Assembly: GCA_016882195.1 (NCBI GenBank)
Contig: VGLU01000003.1
Location: 62,001-126,000 of the forward strand
Length of the DNA: 64,000 bases
Source of the DNA: Thermoproteota archaeon
GTDB taxonomy: Archaea; Thermoproteota; Methanomethylicia; Methanomethylicales; Methanomethylicaceae
Direction: 5' to 3'
Shown here piece after piece: positions 1 through 10,210 of this stretch (the stretch's first letter is position 1; every line of letters begins with the position of its first letter). The notes below the pieces were generated by a model. The model worked only from the letters and a program-made list of their open reading frames with translations, was not told the origin of the DNA and searched no databases. A program made the position numbers and the translations under genes.

Positions 1-32
1 GGGTAGGTGGTGGCTTAAATGGGGCGTCTGCC

Positions 33-1424
33 TTGAAGGAGCTCTTCTTCCCGCAGTCCATCTGCATTGCTGGCGCCTCAAGGGATCCCGCGGCTCTGGG
101 GCACATCATCCTGAAGAACTTGGTCGGCGGCGGCTATGCTGGAAGGATCTTCCCCGTGAATCCTCATGTGGATTCCCTGCTGGGATTGAGGTGTTATAGA
201 TCGGTCAAAGAGATACCAGAAAAGTTGGATTTGGCAATAATAGCGGTTCCGGCAGCGATAGTCTCCGCGGTACTGACGGAATGCGGGGAGAAGAAGACCC
301 CGTATGCAGTGATCATAACTTCTGGATTCAGAGAGACCGGCGAGAAGGGACGCGCCCTGGAGAACGAGGCCCTTAGGGTGGCAAGAGACTACGGCATTCG
401 GATAGTTGGGCCAAACTGCATGGGTGTATACAACTCCTACAACAACCTGAGTGCTACCTTCACCTCCCTAGTGCCGAAACAGGGAGGTGTCTCCTTCATA
501 TCCCAGAGCGGCGCGGTGGGCACAACGATGCTCGCCTGGGCAAAGAAAGAGGGGATCGGCTTCAGCAAGTTCGTGAGCATTGGCAACGAGGCCGACCTCT
601 CGCTCCCAGAGCTCCTGAAGTACCTTGCCACCGACGAGCCTACGAAGGTCATCACCATTTACATGGAATCCGTTAGGGACGGGCGGCTACTGATAGACGC
701 CTTCCGCTCTGCGTCCTTAAACAAGCCAGTGATAGTCATGAAGGTTGGGACTACCCCAGTTGGTGCAAGTGCCGCCGCATCGCATACAGGCGCCATGGCA
801 GTCGAGGACGCCGTTCTGGACGGGGTTCTCAGGCAGTTCTGTATAATACGCGCAAGGGACTCGGCGGAGCTCTTCGAGTTGGCAACCTCCTTTGCGTCCC
901 TCCCCCTGCCACGGGGTCGATCCGTGGGGGTGGTTTCATCCGGAGGGGGGTGGGCCGTGGAGTGTGCAGACCTTCTGGAGGCGAAAAGTCTAAACCTCCA
1001 GCCCTTGCCAAAGGATGTGCTCGAGCTGATAGATGGCATACTGCCCGCCTATTGGTCGCGGAAGAATCCAATTGATATGGTGGCCGTGTCCGATGCAGAG
1101 GCGTACTTCCTCACCGTAAAGACCCTGCTCGAGCGGGACTACGACATGGTCTTCCTTATCGGGTACGGTGTTCTGGGGTCCATAGCCCTGCCGACGCTGA
1201 TCGAAAGGGATGTGGAGTTTGCGGTCAGGATATCCGAGCTTGTGAGGAGGTACAAGAAGCCAGTGTACGTCGTGGACGTTCTCGGTCCGAGCCAGAGCGA
1301 CAGCGCAAGGGCCTTCGAGAGGTCCGGGCTGCCCATCTTCACGACCGTTAAATCCGCTGTCGACGTAGCGGCAGAGATGGCCCGGTACGGCGAATACCGT
1401 GGACGCGAAAAATCTAGATCCTGA
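33..1424 (+). CDS. Acyl/acetyl-CoA synthetase (NDP-forming) alpha-subunit-like, CoA-binding domain protein
   Basis: ORF translation: N-terminal CoA-binding fold (FFPQSICIAGASRDPAALGHIILKNL), ligase motifs SQSGAVGTTML and SHTGAMA. Confidence 0.85.
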   Translation: MKELFFPQSICIAGASRDPAALGHIILKNLVGGGYAGRIFPVNPHVDSLLGLRCYRSVKEIPEKLDLAIIAVPAAIVSAVLTECGEKKTPYAVIITSGFRETGEKGRALENEALRVARDYGIRIVGPNCMGVYNSYNNLSATFTSLVPKQGGVSFISQSGAVGTTMLAWAKKEGIGFSKFVSIGNEADLSLPELLKYLATDEPTKVITIYMESVRDGRLLIDAFRSASLNKPVIVMKVGTTPVGASAAASHTGAMAVEDAVLDGVLRQFCIIRARDSAELFELATSFASLPLPRGRSVGVVSSGGGWAVECADLLEAKSLNLQPLPKDVLELIDGILPAYWSRKNPIDMVAVSDAEAYFLTVKTLLERDYDMVFLIGYGVLGSIALPTLIERDVEFAVRISELVRRYKKPVYVVDVLGPSQSDSARAFERSGLPIFTTVKSAVDVAAEMARYGEYRGREKSRS

Positions 1425-1435
1425 TCTCCGCGCGA

Positions 1436-1882
1436 TTAAAGGTTGAGCTTTACGTCCTCTTTTACGACGTTCAGCGCTATGCTTGTTACAGACCTCTTCA
1501 CATAGGGCATCTTCAAGGTCTCCTTTATGAAGGCGTTCAGCTCCTCCCGGGACCTGAACTTGGCTATGACTATTATATCGAAATCCCCCGTCACGTCGTA
1601 CACGGCGATCACCGACCTAGACTTGGATATGGTCTTCTCAACATCCACGATATGCCCCCCCTCGACCTGCATCAGGATTATCGCCGTGAGCTCGAAGCCC
1701 AGCTTCTCCGGATCAAGCACCGCGGCGAAGCTCTTTACCACACCAAGGTCCGTCATCTTCTTTACCCTATTATGAACGGTCCCGACAGAAAGTCCGAGCC
1801 TCTTGGCTATATCCCTGTAACTGGTCCTAGAGTCCTCTTGGATCTCCTTGAGGATCGTAATATCTATCTCATCGATATCCAT
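1436..1882 (-). CDS. Lrp/AsnC family transcriptional regulator
   Basis: HTH IDEIDITILKEIQEDSRTSYRDIAKRLGLSVGTVHNRVKKM followed by a RAM-like domain. Confidence 0.9.
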   Translation of the reverse strand: MDIDEIDITILKEIQEDSRTSYRDIAKRLGLSVGTVHNRVKKMTDLGVVKSFAAVLDPEKLGFELTAIILMQVEGGHIVDVEKTISKSRSVIAVYDVTGDFDIIVIAKFRSREELNAFIKETLKMPYVKRSVTSIALNVVKEDVKLNL

Positions 1883-2042
1883 CGAAACGTCCCCCAGAAC
1901 GGCAGGTCGTCTTCCTCACTAACAACAGTTAATATATGATTGGGTGTCCTCTGCATTTAAATTTTGGGCGAACCACTGACGCTGGAGGCCTTCGCGAAAA
2001 TAATAAATGGCAAAACATAGCACAGGTATAGACTGATGTTCT

Positions 2043-3773
2043 ATGAAGAAGTTGGTAGTAATAGAGATCGCGGCTCTAATTCTGGTGGCAATGTCATTCT
2101 TCGCATATTTGTCTTACGGAAGCTGGAACACCACGCCTCCGCCTCTCGTCACGGAATTTAATACCAGCTTCTGGAACCTTGATAGTATTAATTATCCTCC
2201 CATGGATACCGCCCTCAGTTATATCGGGAACAGGACCATCGGAGGAACTATACTCGAAACATACGATGTCTCCTTCAACAGCCACGTCTTCAACGGATCC
2301 ACGATCAGGATCCACGCCGTGCTTCTTAGACCGCCAGGAACCGACCTCCCAGCTATCCTTCTGCTCCACGGGACGGGCGGTTCGGCGGAGGACATGTTGC
2401 CCTTTGGCCTCGAACTGGCGTCGAGGGGTTACACGGTTATTGCCATGGACTCGCCGGGTTGCGGGAACTCCACAGGGCCCACCTCAAGCCCCGCAAATAT
2501 CGTGAACTTCCAAGACGGTCCCTACAGCGCGTACTACTACCAGAACGTCGTAGCCGCCTCTAGAGCAATAACTGTGCTGACGACGCTGCCCTACGTCAAC
2601 GGAGGAGCGATAGGGGTCTTCGGCGCCTCGATGGGCGGTGTAACAACCTTCATCGTCTCGGCGGTTGACAACCGCGTGAAGGTGGCCGTACCCGTTGTGG
2701 CCAGCGGCTACTTCGACGATATAGTGCAAAGGGGCAGCTTCGCTGGTTTTATAGTACCGTCAAGCATGAAGATTACTGATCCTGGTGGACTGGCACTCAT
2801 CAAGTACTTCGACTGCAGGGCCTACGCCGCAAGGCTCAACATCCCGACCCTCATGCTGATTGGTACCCATGACGAGTACTTCTTCTTAGATGCCATCAAT
2901 AAGACCTACGCGATGATCCAGTCAGATAAGGCCATAAACTTGGCCCCGAACCATGGTCACTCCTATGCCGTTGGATGGCTTGACTCTACGACCATCTGGC
3001 TCGACCACTACCTCGAGGGCCAGCCCCAGAGCCTGCCCGTACCGCCCGTCCCGACGGCGGAGCCGATAAACTTCTTCACGTCGGTTAAGGTCAATGTTCC
3101 ACCCTCGTCCGGGAACTACACAACCTCAGTCTTCTACCGTTACGGCCTGCCTGGGTCACTCTGGGCCGAGATCAACCTCGACAAAGGCGAGATTATCCCG
3201 TTGCCCCCGCTGCCCACTACTGTACAGTACTTCTTGACGGTGAAGGCGAATGGCACGAGCCTCTCCACGTCGCCAGTGTACCAAATCCAGACCACATCAT
3301 CCTACTTCTTTGTGAGCTTCCTCTTCCTGCTCGCCTTGGGCATCGTCTTGACCTTAAACTGGAGGGTAGAGCTATGGGCGCACATCCATGGCGACAGTCG
3401 TAGATCCGCGTTCTTCGCGCTGAGCATGATCCTGTGGATCGTTGCAGCCGTCTCATTGGCGCTCCCGTGGATCGATATACCAGGCAAGGCCTCTGTGAGC
3501 CTGATCCAGATGTGGGACAACTACGCGATACACCTGCCCACTATATACATCCTCTTCATAGCCCTCCTGGCATCGCTCGCTGGATACGCCATAAGGATGT
3601 GGATAGGCGGCGCCATACTCTTGGTGCCCGCCGTTGTCGTCTACTACTACCTGCTGATCTTCATCGTTGTGTTAGGGAAGGCTTTCACCTTCACGTGGGG
3701 TGCATACATCTTCGGGATCAGCGCTGGGGTATCACTTCTGATCCCGGCAATAATGAAGATCGTACGCGGCTGA
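2043..3773 (+). CDS. Secreted/membrane-anchored alpha/beta hydrolase with C-terminal transmembrane segments
   Basis: N-terminal signal/TM; LLLHGTGGSAEDM; nucleophile elbow GASMGG; multiple hydrophobic helices at the C terminus. Confidence 0.75.
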   Translation: MKKLVVIEIAALILVAMSFFAYLSYGSWNTTPPPLVTEFNTSFWNLDSINYPPMDTALSYIGNRTIGGTILETYDVSFNSHVFNGSTIRIHAVLLRPPGTDLPAILLLHGTGGSAEDMLPFGLELASRGYTVIAMDSPGCGNSTGPTSSPANIVNFQDGPYSAYYYQNVVAASRAITVLTTLPYVNGGAIGVFGASMGGVTTFIVSAVDNRVKVAVPVVASGYFDDIVQRGSFAGFIVPSSMKITDPGGLALIKYFDCRAYAARLNIPTLMLIGTHDEYFFLDAINKTYAMIQSDKAINLAPNHGHSYAVGWLDSTTIWLDHYLEGQPQSLPVPPVPTAEPINFFTSVKVNVPPSSGNYTTSVFYRYGLPGSLWAEINLDKGEIIPLPPLPTTVQYFLTVKANGTSLSTSPVYQIQTTSSYFFVSFLFLLALGIVLTLNWRVELWAHIHGDSRRSAFFALSMILWIVAAVSLALPWIDIPGKASVSLIQMWDNYAIHLPTIYILFIALLASLAGYAIRMWIGGAILLVPAVVVYYYLLIFIVVLGKAFTFTWGAYIFGISAGVSLLIPAIMKIVRG

Positions 3774-3800
3774 GATCAGAACCCTTTCCGCCTCTTCCTA

Positions 3801-4709
3801 CTAAAGATGGTCCTTGAAGGAGACCCACCGCGCCCCCCTCTTCGTAATGTGCCCCTCATCCTCAAGATATCTGAGGTAGGATACCACCTGCCTTATGGGG
3901 ATGACCTTCTTCATGAAGTTCGTCTCCACCATGGTCACACCGTAGACCCCGCTCACGATCTCCTTCAACGTCCTACCCTGCTTCGTAATCCTCAGCACCT
4001 GCTCGAGCCGGCTGGCGATGTGTGCCTCCAGCGCCTCGAGGTCTTTTGCGTTTATGGGCGACCTCCTGTGGCCGGTATAGACGTGCTTGAAAGTTTTCAG
4101 CCTCTGTATGGAGGCGAGTTCCTGCCTCAGCTCTCCCACGTTCGTGGGGCCGTCGAGGGCAACGTCCCCAGAGAAAATAGAGTCGCCGAGGATGTATCCC
4201 ACGCTCCCGGGCGTGTGACCCGGCAGATGCATCGACCTCAGCGCCCCGCCGCCCATCTTCAGGTCCAGCTCGCTGAAGGTGCCGTAGTTGTCAGGCTTAC
4301 TCATCATGTCTATTACCATCGATAACTGCATCTTGACCGCCCTGAGATCTTGCTCGTCGAAACCCCCCTCAACCGCCAGCTCGTAGACCTCATCGAACCA
4401 TGACATAACGTTCCTGTAGTCCTTTAGGGCAGGTGCGTCCTCCTCGTGAATCATGATCTTCGCACCGGTCTCCCTCTGTAAGTACGCTCCCAGACCAAAG
4501 TGATCAAGGTGGCCGTGGGTCAGCAGTATCGCGTCAACCCTCCATGCGTCCAGCCTCCTCAGTGTCCTCTTAATGTACTCCCTGTTGTCCGGGCCGTCCA
4601 GACCAGAGTCTATCAGGATCGTCTTATCGCCCTTAATGATGTAGGCGTTGGTCCCATCGCCATGCCCCCAGTCTTTCGGGAAGGGAACGGTAATTGGCAT
4701 GACTATCAT
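3801..4709 (-). CDS. MBL-fold metallo-hydrolase
   Basis: HGHLDHFG metal-binding motif, LPGHTPGSVGY, C-terminal winged-helix-like tail. Confidence 0.88.
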   Translation of the reverse strand: MIVMPITVPFPKDWGHGDGTNAYIIKGDKTILIDSGLDGPDNREYIKRTLRRLDAWRVDAILLTHGHLDHFGLGAYLQRETGAKIMIHEEDAPALKDYRNVMSWFDEVYELAVEGGFDEQDLRAVKMQLSMVIDMMSKPDNYGTFSELDLKMGGGALRSMHLPGHTPGSVGYILGDSIFSGDVALDGPTNVGELRQELASIQRLKTFKHVYTGHRRSPINAKDLEALEAHIASRLEQVLRITKQGRTLKEIVSGVYGVTMVETNFMKKVIPIRQVVSYLRYLEDEGHITKRGARWVSFKDHL

Positions 4710-4843
4710 CGAGCGATCCCCTGAAGAATAGGGTTAAAAAGGGATATATTAATGCCCACTATTCTGTCCCTACCGCGCCGGCGCAAAGGCTATATATTAC
4801 GCTCTCAATTATATCGCAATGGTATATATTGGAGGATGATTAG

Positions 4844-5404
4844 GTGGCTTCTGACATTTACCAGAACTTTGGGGAGGTGGACTGCAAGGTGATGCAGCTA
4901 CTCGCCTCGAGCGCCGACACGAACTTCAGCTTCCAGGGCATGAAGAGGAGCCTCAAGGTTCATCAGGAGAAGTTATCCCGTAGCCTTAACAGGCTTTCGT
5001 CTCTTGGTCTCGTGGACAAAAAAGACGAGGGTTACTCAATAACAAAGAAGGGGATCAAGGCGGCCGGTCGTCACTCCTCGACCCCTAACCCGCGCCTCGT
5101 TGTGGGCTCGTCATACCTGCCAAATGATATGGATTTCATAAATGCCGCTGGCATACTGAAGGGTAAGTGGTTCAGCGGGATGAGGTGGCTCGGAAGCTCC
5201 CCCACGGAGCAGGGTATGGACCTCAAGTGGGTCACGGACGACGGAGAGATACAGGTGCAGGCATCATTCAAGGACCGACTCTTCGAGGTCTCCCTTGGAT
5301 CGTTCCCTCCGGCAGAGGAGCCAAGGGCAAGGGAGGTTGCGATGAGGCTCTACGCGAAGATCATCAACGCCCTCTACCAGAGCAGATGCCACCCGGACAA
5401 CTGA
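4844..5404 (+). CDS. Winged-helix DNA-binding protein
   Basis: MarR/ArsR-like wHTH (SFQGMKRSLKVHQEKLSRSLNRLSSLGLVDKKDEGYSITKKG). Confidence 0.65.
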   Translation: MASDIYQNFGEVDCKVMQLLASSADTNFSFQGMKRSLKVHQEKLSRSLNRLSSLGLVDKKDEGYSITKKGIKAAGRHSSTPNPRLVVGSSYLPNDMDFINAAGILKGKWFSGMRWLGSSPTEQGMDLKWVTDDGEIQVQASFKDRLFEVSLGSFPPAEEPRAREVAMRLYAKIINALYQSRCHPDN

Positions 5405-5483
5405 TGCAGATTGGTGTGACTAGGTAGGGCGTTTCTTCGTCAATAATACCGACTTTAATAGAAATTATAGCGGTGATGCTACT

Positions 5484-6074
5484 TTGACTACCATCGTTGG
5501 TTTGAGGTGTTCGGACGGCGTAGTCCTCGCCTCTGACAGAAGGGCGAGCAAGGGCGGAATGATCGGCTCTAAGGCGGTCAAGAAGATCTACCCACTCGAC
5601 GGGAACAAGGCTGTGGCAATAGCCGGGCAGCTCTCGGACGCCAACTACCTGATCAACTTGGTGAAGGCTGAGGCAAAGCTGATGGAGTTCAACAGGGGCT
5701 TCCCGCTGACCGTGAAGGAGGCGGCCAAGCTGCTCGCGAACATACTCTACTCGGGCATGCGGAGCTACGCTCCTTTCATTACCGAGATGCTCGTTGCCGG
5801 CGTCGACGAGACCGGTGCCCAGCTCTTTGAGGCAGACATAAGCGGCGCGGTGACGGACGAGGGCTTCACGTCCTCAGGCTCCGGCTCGCCGATGGCCTAT
5901 GGTGTGCTAGAGGCCAGCTATAAGAGCGGCATGCCAACAGCCGAGGGCGCGAACATCGCAACGAAGGCGGTTAAGGCTGCCATGGAGAGGGACCCTGGCT
6001 CCGGCAACGGCGTGGAAGTATTGACAATAACGAAGAAGGGTATGGAGTGGCTCAATCTTGGAGGTGCGCAGTGA
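5484..6074 (+). CDS. psmB: 20S proteasome beta subunit (TTG start; essentially no propeptide)
   Basis: M-TTIVGLRCSDGVVLASDRRASKGG with N-terminal Thr nucleophile; GSGSPMAYGVLE. Confidence 0.93.
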   Translation: MTTIVGLRCSDGVVLASDRRASKGGMIGSKAVKKIYPLDGNKAVAIAGQLSDANYLINLVKAEAKLMEFNRGFPLTVKEAAKLLANILYSGMRSYAPFITEMLVAGVDETGAQLFEADISGAVTDEGFTSSGSGSPMAYGVLEASYKSGMPTAEGANIATKAVKAAMERDPGSGNGVEVLTITKKGMEWLNLGGAQ

Positions 6075-6760
6075 TGATGTCGCCTAGCGGTTACGATAGA
6101 CCATTCGTCATGTACACTCCAGACGGCAGGCTCCTGCAGGTGGAGTACGCGGCAGAGGCGGTCAAGTACGGCTCGCCGGTTGTTGCCATCCGCGGCAAGG
6201 ACTTTGCCGTTACGGTCACGCGGACCAAGGACCCTGACCCGCTCATCGACCCCATCGAGAAGATACACATGATCGACGATAACGTTGGGGCAGCCGGCGC
6301 CGGCTTCACAGGCGACATACATGTGCTGATCGATCAGGCAAGGATCGAGGCGCAGAGGCACAGGATCGTCTTTGAAGATCCCATAGACGTGAAATCGATC
6401 GTCGACCACCTCGGACAGTTCATGTACCAGTTCACGCGCTACGGCGGAGTCCGCCCTCTTGGTGCGGCGCTGATCGTGGTTGGATCGGACAGGGCCGGTC
6501 AACACCTATACCAGCTGGATCCGCGGGGTCTGATGGTGAGCGGCAAGGCTCTGGCCATCGGAAAGAACAGCGAGGAGGCCACGGACGTGCTAAGGGCCGG
6601 CTACAGGAGCGACCTCACGATAAGGGAGGCCCTCGACCTCGCAATGAAGGCCCTCTCAAAGGCCGAGGATAGCGACAGCCCAGTGGAGGTCGGCATAGCC
6701 GCAGGAACGACCTTCAAGAAGATGGGTCTCGAAGATGCCCTCCGAATCTACGTGAAATGA
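6074..6760 (+). CDS. psmA: 20S proteasome alpha subunit
   Basis: GYDRPFVMYTPDGRLLQVEYAAEAVKYG signature; start placed at 6074 inside the longer ORF 6047..6760. Confidence 0.93.
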   Translation: MMSPSGYDRPFVMYTPDGRLLQVEYAAEAVKYGSPVVAIRGKDFAVTVTRTKDPDPLIDPIEKIHMIDDNVGAAGAGFTGDIHVLIDQARIEAQRHRIVFEDPIDVKSIVDHLGQFMYQFTRYGGVRPLGAALIVVGSDRAGQHLYQLDPRGLMVSGKALAIGKNSEEATDVLRAGYRSDLTIREALDLAMKALSKAEDSDSPVEVGIAAGTTFKKMGLEDALRIYVK

Positions 6761-6918
6761 GCTAATGCATTGAGACTGGCGATTTCCCTAACTTTTATTT
6801 TTTATATTCATCATAATTCATCCATGTCAACTGTCATGTCATCTTGGAGACCATGAAACTCGAATGAGTAGGAACTAATTATATATGGCTTTGGTAATAT
6901 TATGATGTAGGTGAAATT

Positions 6919-7338
6919 ATGCCCATACCTAAAGAAGTTCAGGATCTGTATAACGACCCTGCTACTCTGAAGGTCCTCGCCACGAGATCAGGCGAGAACC
7001 TGCACGTGATACCCTTGGGCTCGCTTAGGGCTCCAGACGCCAATACCATAGTCTGCGCCACAATACACATGCGGGAGGCCCATGAGAACCTGCAAACCGC
7101 AGCCGAGACCGGAACGATAGTCTCCACCCTGGCGGTAAAGGTCGTCCCAGGAGCACCGCCGCAGGCGTATCAGGTGAGGTGCCGGGTGAGATCCTTCGTG
7201 ACCTCTGGTCCCCTCTTCGAGGGGATGAGGGAGGTCATTAAGAAGATGGGTCTCGACATACGCGGGGTGTGGGTTCTTGAGCCCACGGAAGTCCTGAACC
7301 AGTTCCCCGGCCCGCAAGCAGGAAAGAAGATCGCATAA
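6919..7338 (+). CDS. Pyridoxamine 5'-phosphate oxidase-like / FMN-binding split-barrel protein (tentative)
   Basis: Length and pattern similar to the PNPOx-like fold; complete ORF behind a TATA-like sequence. Confidence 0.45.
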   Translation: MPIPKEVQDLYNDPATLKVLATRSGENLHVIPLGSLRAPDANTIVCATIHMREAHENLQTAAETGTIVSTLAVKVVPGAPPQAYQVRCRVRSFVTSGPLFEGMREVIKKMGLDIRGVWVLEPTEVLNQFPGPQAGKKIA

Positions 7339-7450
7339 TCCAGTTTTATGGGAATGCTTGCCCGACTCTTCTTCCTTTTTTGCCCTGACTCTGAATCCAT
7401 TTACTCTGTATCATAAATTCTGCGGAAAAACAATCGTCTAAGGAGAGGTG

Positions 7451-9016
7451 CTAAACGTCGCACTTCTCCTCGGTCTCGGACTCAATCTTGATCCCCTCGG
7501 GCGGCGTTATCCCCTTCTTCTTCATGTAGTCGAGTATCGCCGCCTTCAGACCGTCCGAAGCTAGGTTGGAGCAGTGCATCTTTATCGGGGGCAATCCGTC
7601 GAGCGCGTCCGCCACATCCTGCCTCGAGATCTTAAGGGCCTCCTCTATCGTCCTCCCCTTGGCCATCTCCGTCACCATGCTGCTGGTGGCTATCGCCGCG
7701 CCGCACCCGAAGGTCTTGAACTTGACGTCCTCAAGCCTGTTGTCCTTCACCTTGATGTAGATCCACATCAGGTCTCCGCAGTTATGCACGGTCAGAGAGG
7801 GCGTGACATACGAGTGCGCCACATTGACTTCCAGATTGCTGACGAATCCGCCGTATTCCGTGCTTTCAATCCCTGTTATTGGGACGAACAGCATGCCGTT
7901 CTCTATCCATGCCTTGCCTCTTGGGTTTTTCTTGAAATTGAAGCCGACGTCCAATATGGATGAAAGTTTTCTAATAGACGGTGTTTCGAGAACGAATACC
8001 CTGTATGTTTTTCTATGATGCACCCCCTTCGAGACCCTGGTTTTCTCCTCATAAACGGACGGAATTATTCCCTGTCTCAACAACAGCATCTTTATCTGCT
8101 GGGCAAGAACCTTCGAGACGGTGGAATACGACGCTCTCGGTTTGTTCACGTCGATATACCCGTCACCGTGCCACAGTCCTCTGATCAACTCTGCCTGTTT
8201 ATCCAGGGGAAGGAACATCATGAACTCTGGCACGCTCCTCTCATCGTCCTTTCCGCCAAACAATTTTCTTAAAAATCTGGCGGCATGCGCATTATAGATG
8301 ACAATATTCACGGTTTTCCTCTCCTCGCGCCTTTCTATCTTAGCGTCCACTCCGAAAACGTTTCTGACGAGGCGACAGGCATCCATTACGTTGTCTTCCT
8401 CGTTGGTGTTGAAAGTCAATGTGGCATACGTTTTACATCTTTCAATCCTGGTGTTGCCCTCGGCTAGGAAGTATCCGGCGAAGCGCATAAAGTCGCCATC
8501 CACCTTGATCCTCGGCGGTATTTCAATGCTCTTGAAATCGTGCTCAGATTTTTCCACATTCGTTTCTATTTCGCTAACGTCGCTGCTCTCGTTCGGGACT
8601 GGATATGCGACCATGTCCCCCTTGTCCAGTTCGCACGCATGCCACCACGCGAGGTCTCCGACCAACCTCTTTTTGCCTCTTGTATACCGGTATTTGTCTC
8701 CTCTCGGAACCTTAAAACCGAACACCATATGATCTGGTGTGAGCGCTGTGTTTCCAAGGCGGTTTTTAATATCCAAAATGGTACCCGCGTATGCTCGGCT
8801 GAACCTCTTGTTTATTCTGTGAAATGCTCCGTCGTGGGACAAAACTGTGTCCGACTTGTTGATTGCCCGGATTGGAACAGCGGAGCCCTTGACAACTACA
8901 TCTGTGTCTGGAGGCACGCAGATGGGGTTCCCCACCTTCCCGATCCCGTCGGCGTCCGGTATCTCGCCCACGTTCCTGGGATTCCTGAAGTGCTCCATGA
9001 CCTTCTGGCTGTACAT
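7451..9016 (-). CDS. iscU: Fe-S cluster scaffold IscU/NifU-like precursor interrupted by an intein
   Basis: Exteins join as ...GKVGNPI + CGDLMWIYIKVKDNRLEDVKFKTFGCGAAIATSSM...IKMHCSNLA: all three scaffold Cys present. Confidence 0.93.
   Translation of the reverse strand: MYSQKVMEHFRNPRNVGEIPDADGIGKVGNPICVPPDTDVVVKGSAVPIRAINKSDTVLSHDGAFHRINKRFSRAYAGTILDIKNRLGNTALTPDHMVFGFKVPRGDKYRYTRGKKRLVGDLAWWHACELDKGDMVAYPVPNESSDVSEIETNVEKSEHDFKSIEIPPRIKVDGDFMRFAGYFLAEGNTRIERCKTYATLTFNTNEEDNVMDACRLVRNVFGVDAKIERREERKTVNIVIYNAHAARFLRKLFGGKDDERSVPEFMMFLPLDKQAELIRGLWHGDGYIDVNKPRASYSTVSKVLAQQIKMLLLRQGIIPSVYEEKTRVSKGVHHRKTYRVFVLETPSIRKLSSILDVGFNFKKNPRGKAWIENGMLFVPITGIESTEYGGFVSNLEVNVAHSYVTPSLTVHNCGDLMWIYIKVKDNRLEDVKFKTFGCGAAIATSSMVTEMAKGRTIEEALKISRQDVADALDGLPPIKMHCSNLASDGLKAAILDYMKKKGITPPEGIKIESETEEKCDV
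7781..8920 (-). mobile_element. Intein (380 aa) with LAGLIDADG homing endonuclease inside iscU
   Basis: Starts CVPPDTDVVVKG, TPDH block B, endonuclease motifs FAGYFLAEGNT and LIRGLWHGDGYID, ends NVAHSYVTPSLTVHN|C. Confidence 0.95.
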
Positions 9017-10195
9017 CTACCTCACCTCCTCGGGCGCAATCGGGGACATCTGCCTCAGCCCCTTTATTATCCTCGGCAGGACGTCGGCGATCCTATCGGC
9101 GTCCTCCGGGACGTTGAACCTCCCGAGGCTTATGAGCAGAGAGCCCTGCGCCTCAACGTGCGGGATCCCCATGGCTATCAGGACGTGCGACGGCTCCAGC
9201 GTCTTTGAGGAGCAGGCAGAACCGCTGGAGAGCATTATCCCCTCCATGTCGAGGGAGAGGACAAGCGACTCTCCCTCCACAAAGCTGAACCTTATATTCG
9301 CGTTGTGCGGAAGCCGCCTCGTGGGATGCCCATTCAGGAAGGAGTAGGGCACCTCCTTTAGGACCCTCTCCACTATCCTGTCCCTTATCTTGGAGAGCCT
9401 CTCGGCATCGCCTGCCATCTCTGCCATCGCAAGCTCCGCGGCTTTGCCCATCCCCACCGCTCCTGCGACGTTCTCCGTGCCGGATCTGAGCCCTCCCTCC
9501 TGCCCCCCGCCTAGGATCAGGGGCTCCACCCTTGTCCCCCTCTTGACGTAGATTCCTCCTATGCCGTAAGGTCCGTACATGTCCCAGGAGGAGATGGTCA
9601 TCAGATCTATCCCGTCCTTTACCACATCCACAGGTATCTTCCCGACGGCTGGCACGGCGTCGGTATGGAGGTACGCCTTCTTTGAATGGGCGATCTCCGC
9701 CATCTCCCTTATGGGCTGTATGGTGCCGACCTCGTTGTTCGCGTAGCCGACGGTAACAAGAGTAGTCTTGTCCGTAATGGTAGACTTGAGCGCCTCGACG
9801 TCCACCGTCCCGTACCTGTCCACCGGCAGGTACGTTACCTCGAAGCCGTTCTTTGCGAGGTACTTCAGCGTGTTCAGAACCGATATGTGCTCTATCTTGG
9901 ACGCTATTATGTGGTTGCCCCTGTCCCTGTTCCTTAATGCCACCCCCCTCAGCGCCACGTTGGTGCCCTCGGTCGCTCCGGATGTGAGGACAACCTCCGA
10001 GGGCTTCTCTGCGTTTATTAACGCAGCGACCTTTGCCCTCGCCTCCTCCAGTGCACCCTTCATCTTTGAGCCAACTGAGTGCTGCGACGAGGGGTTGCCG
10101 TATAGTTCCCTAAGATAGGGGAGCATGGCCTCCACCACCCTCGGATCGACCCTTGAGGATGATGCATAATCCATATACACAATTTTCTCAGACAT
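9017..10195 (-). CDS. iscS: Cysteine desulfurase (NifS/IscS family)
   Basis: MDYASSSRVDPRVVEAM, HTDAVPAVGKIPVDV, SSGSACSS active-site Cys loop. Confidence 0.93.
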   Translation of the reverse strand: MSEKIVYMDYASSSRVDPRVVEAMLPYLRELYGNPSSQHSVGSKMKGALEEARAKVAALINAEKPSEVVLTSGATEGTNVALRGVALRNRDRGNHIIASKIEHISVLNTLKYLAKNGFEVTYLPVDRYGTVDVEALKSTITDKTTLVTVGYANNEVGTIQPIREMAEIAHSKKAYLHTDAVPAVGKIPVDVVKDGIDLMTISSWDMYGPYGIGGIYVKRGTRVEPLILGGGQEGGLRSGTENVAGAVGMGKAAELAMAEMAGDAERLSKIRDRIVERVLKEVPYSFLNGHPTRRLPHNANIRFSFVEGESLVLSLDMEGIMLSSGSACSSKTLEPSHVLIAMGIPHVEAQGSLLISLGRFNVPEDADRIADVLPRIIKGLRQMSPIAPEEVR

Positions 10196-10210
10196 GCCGT
10201 TTCGCCCTTC

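Noticed and set aside
8540-9347. + strand ORFs 8540..9208 and 8847..9347
   Set aside because: Antisense to the intein-containing iscU and to iscS; no coherent domain.
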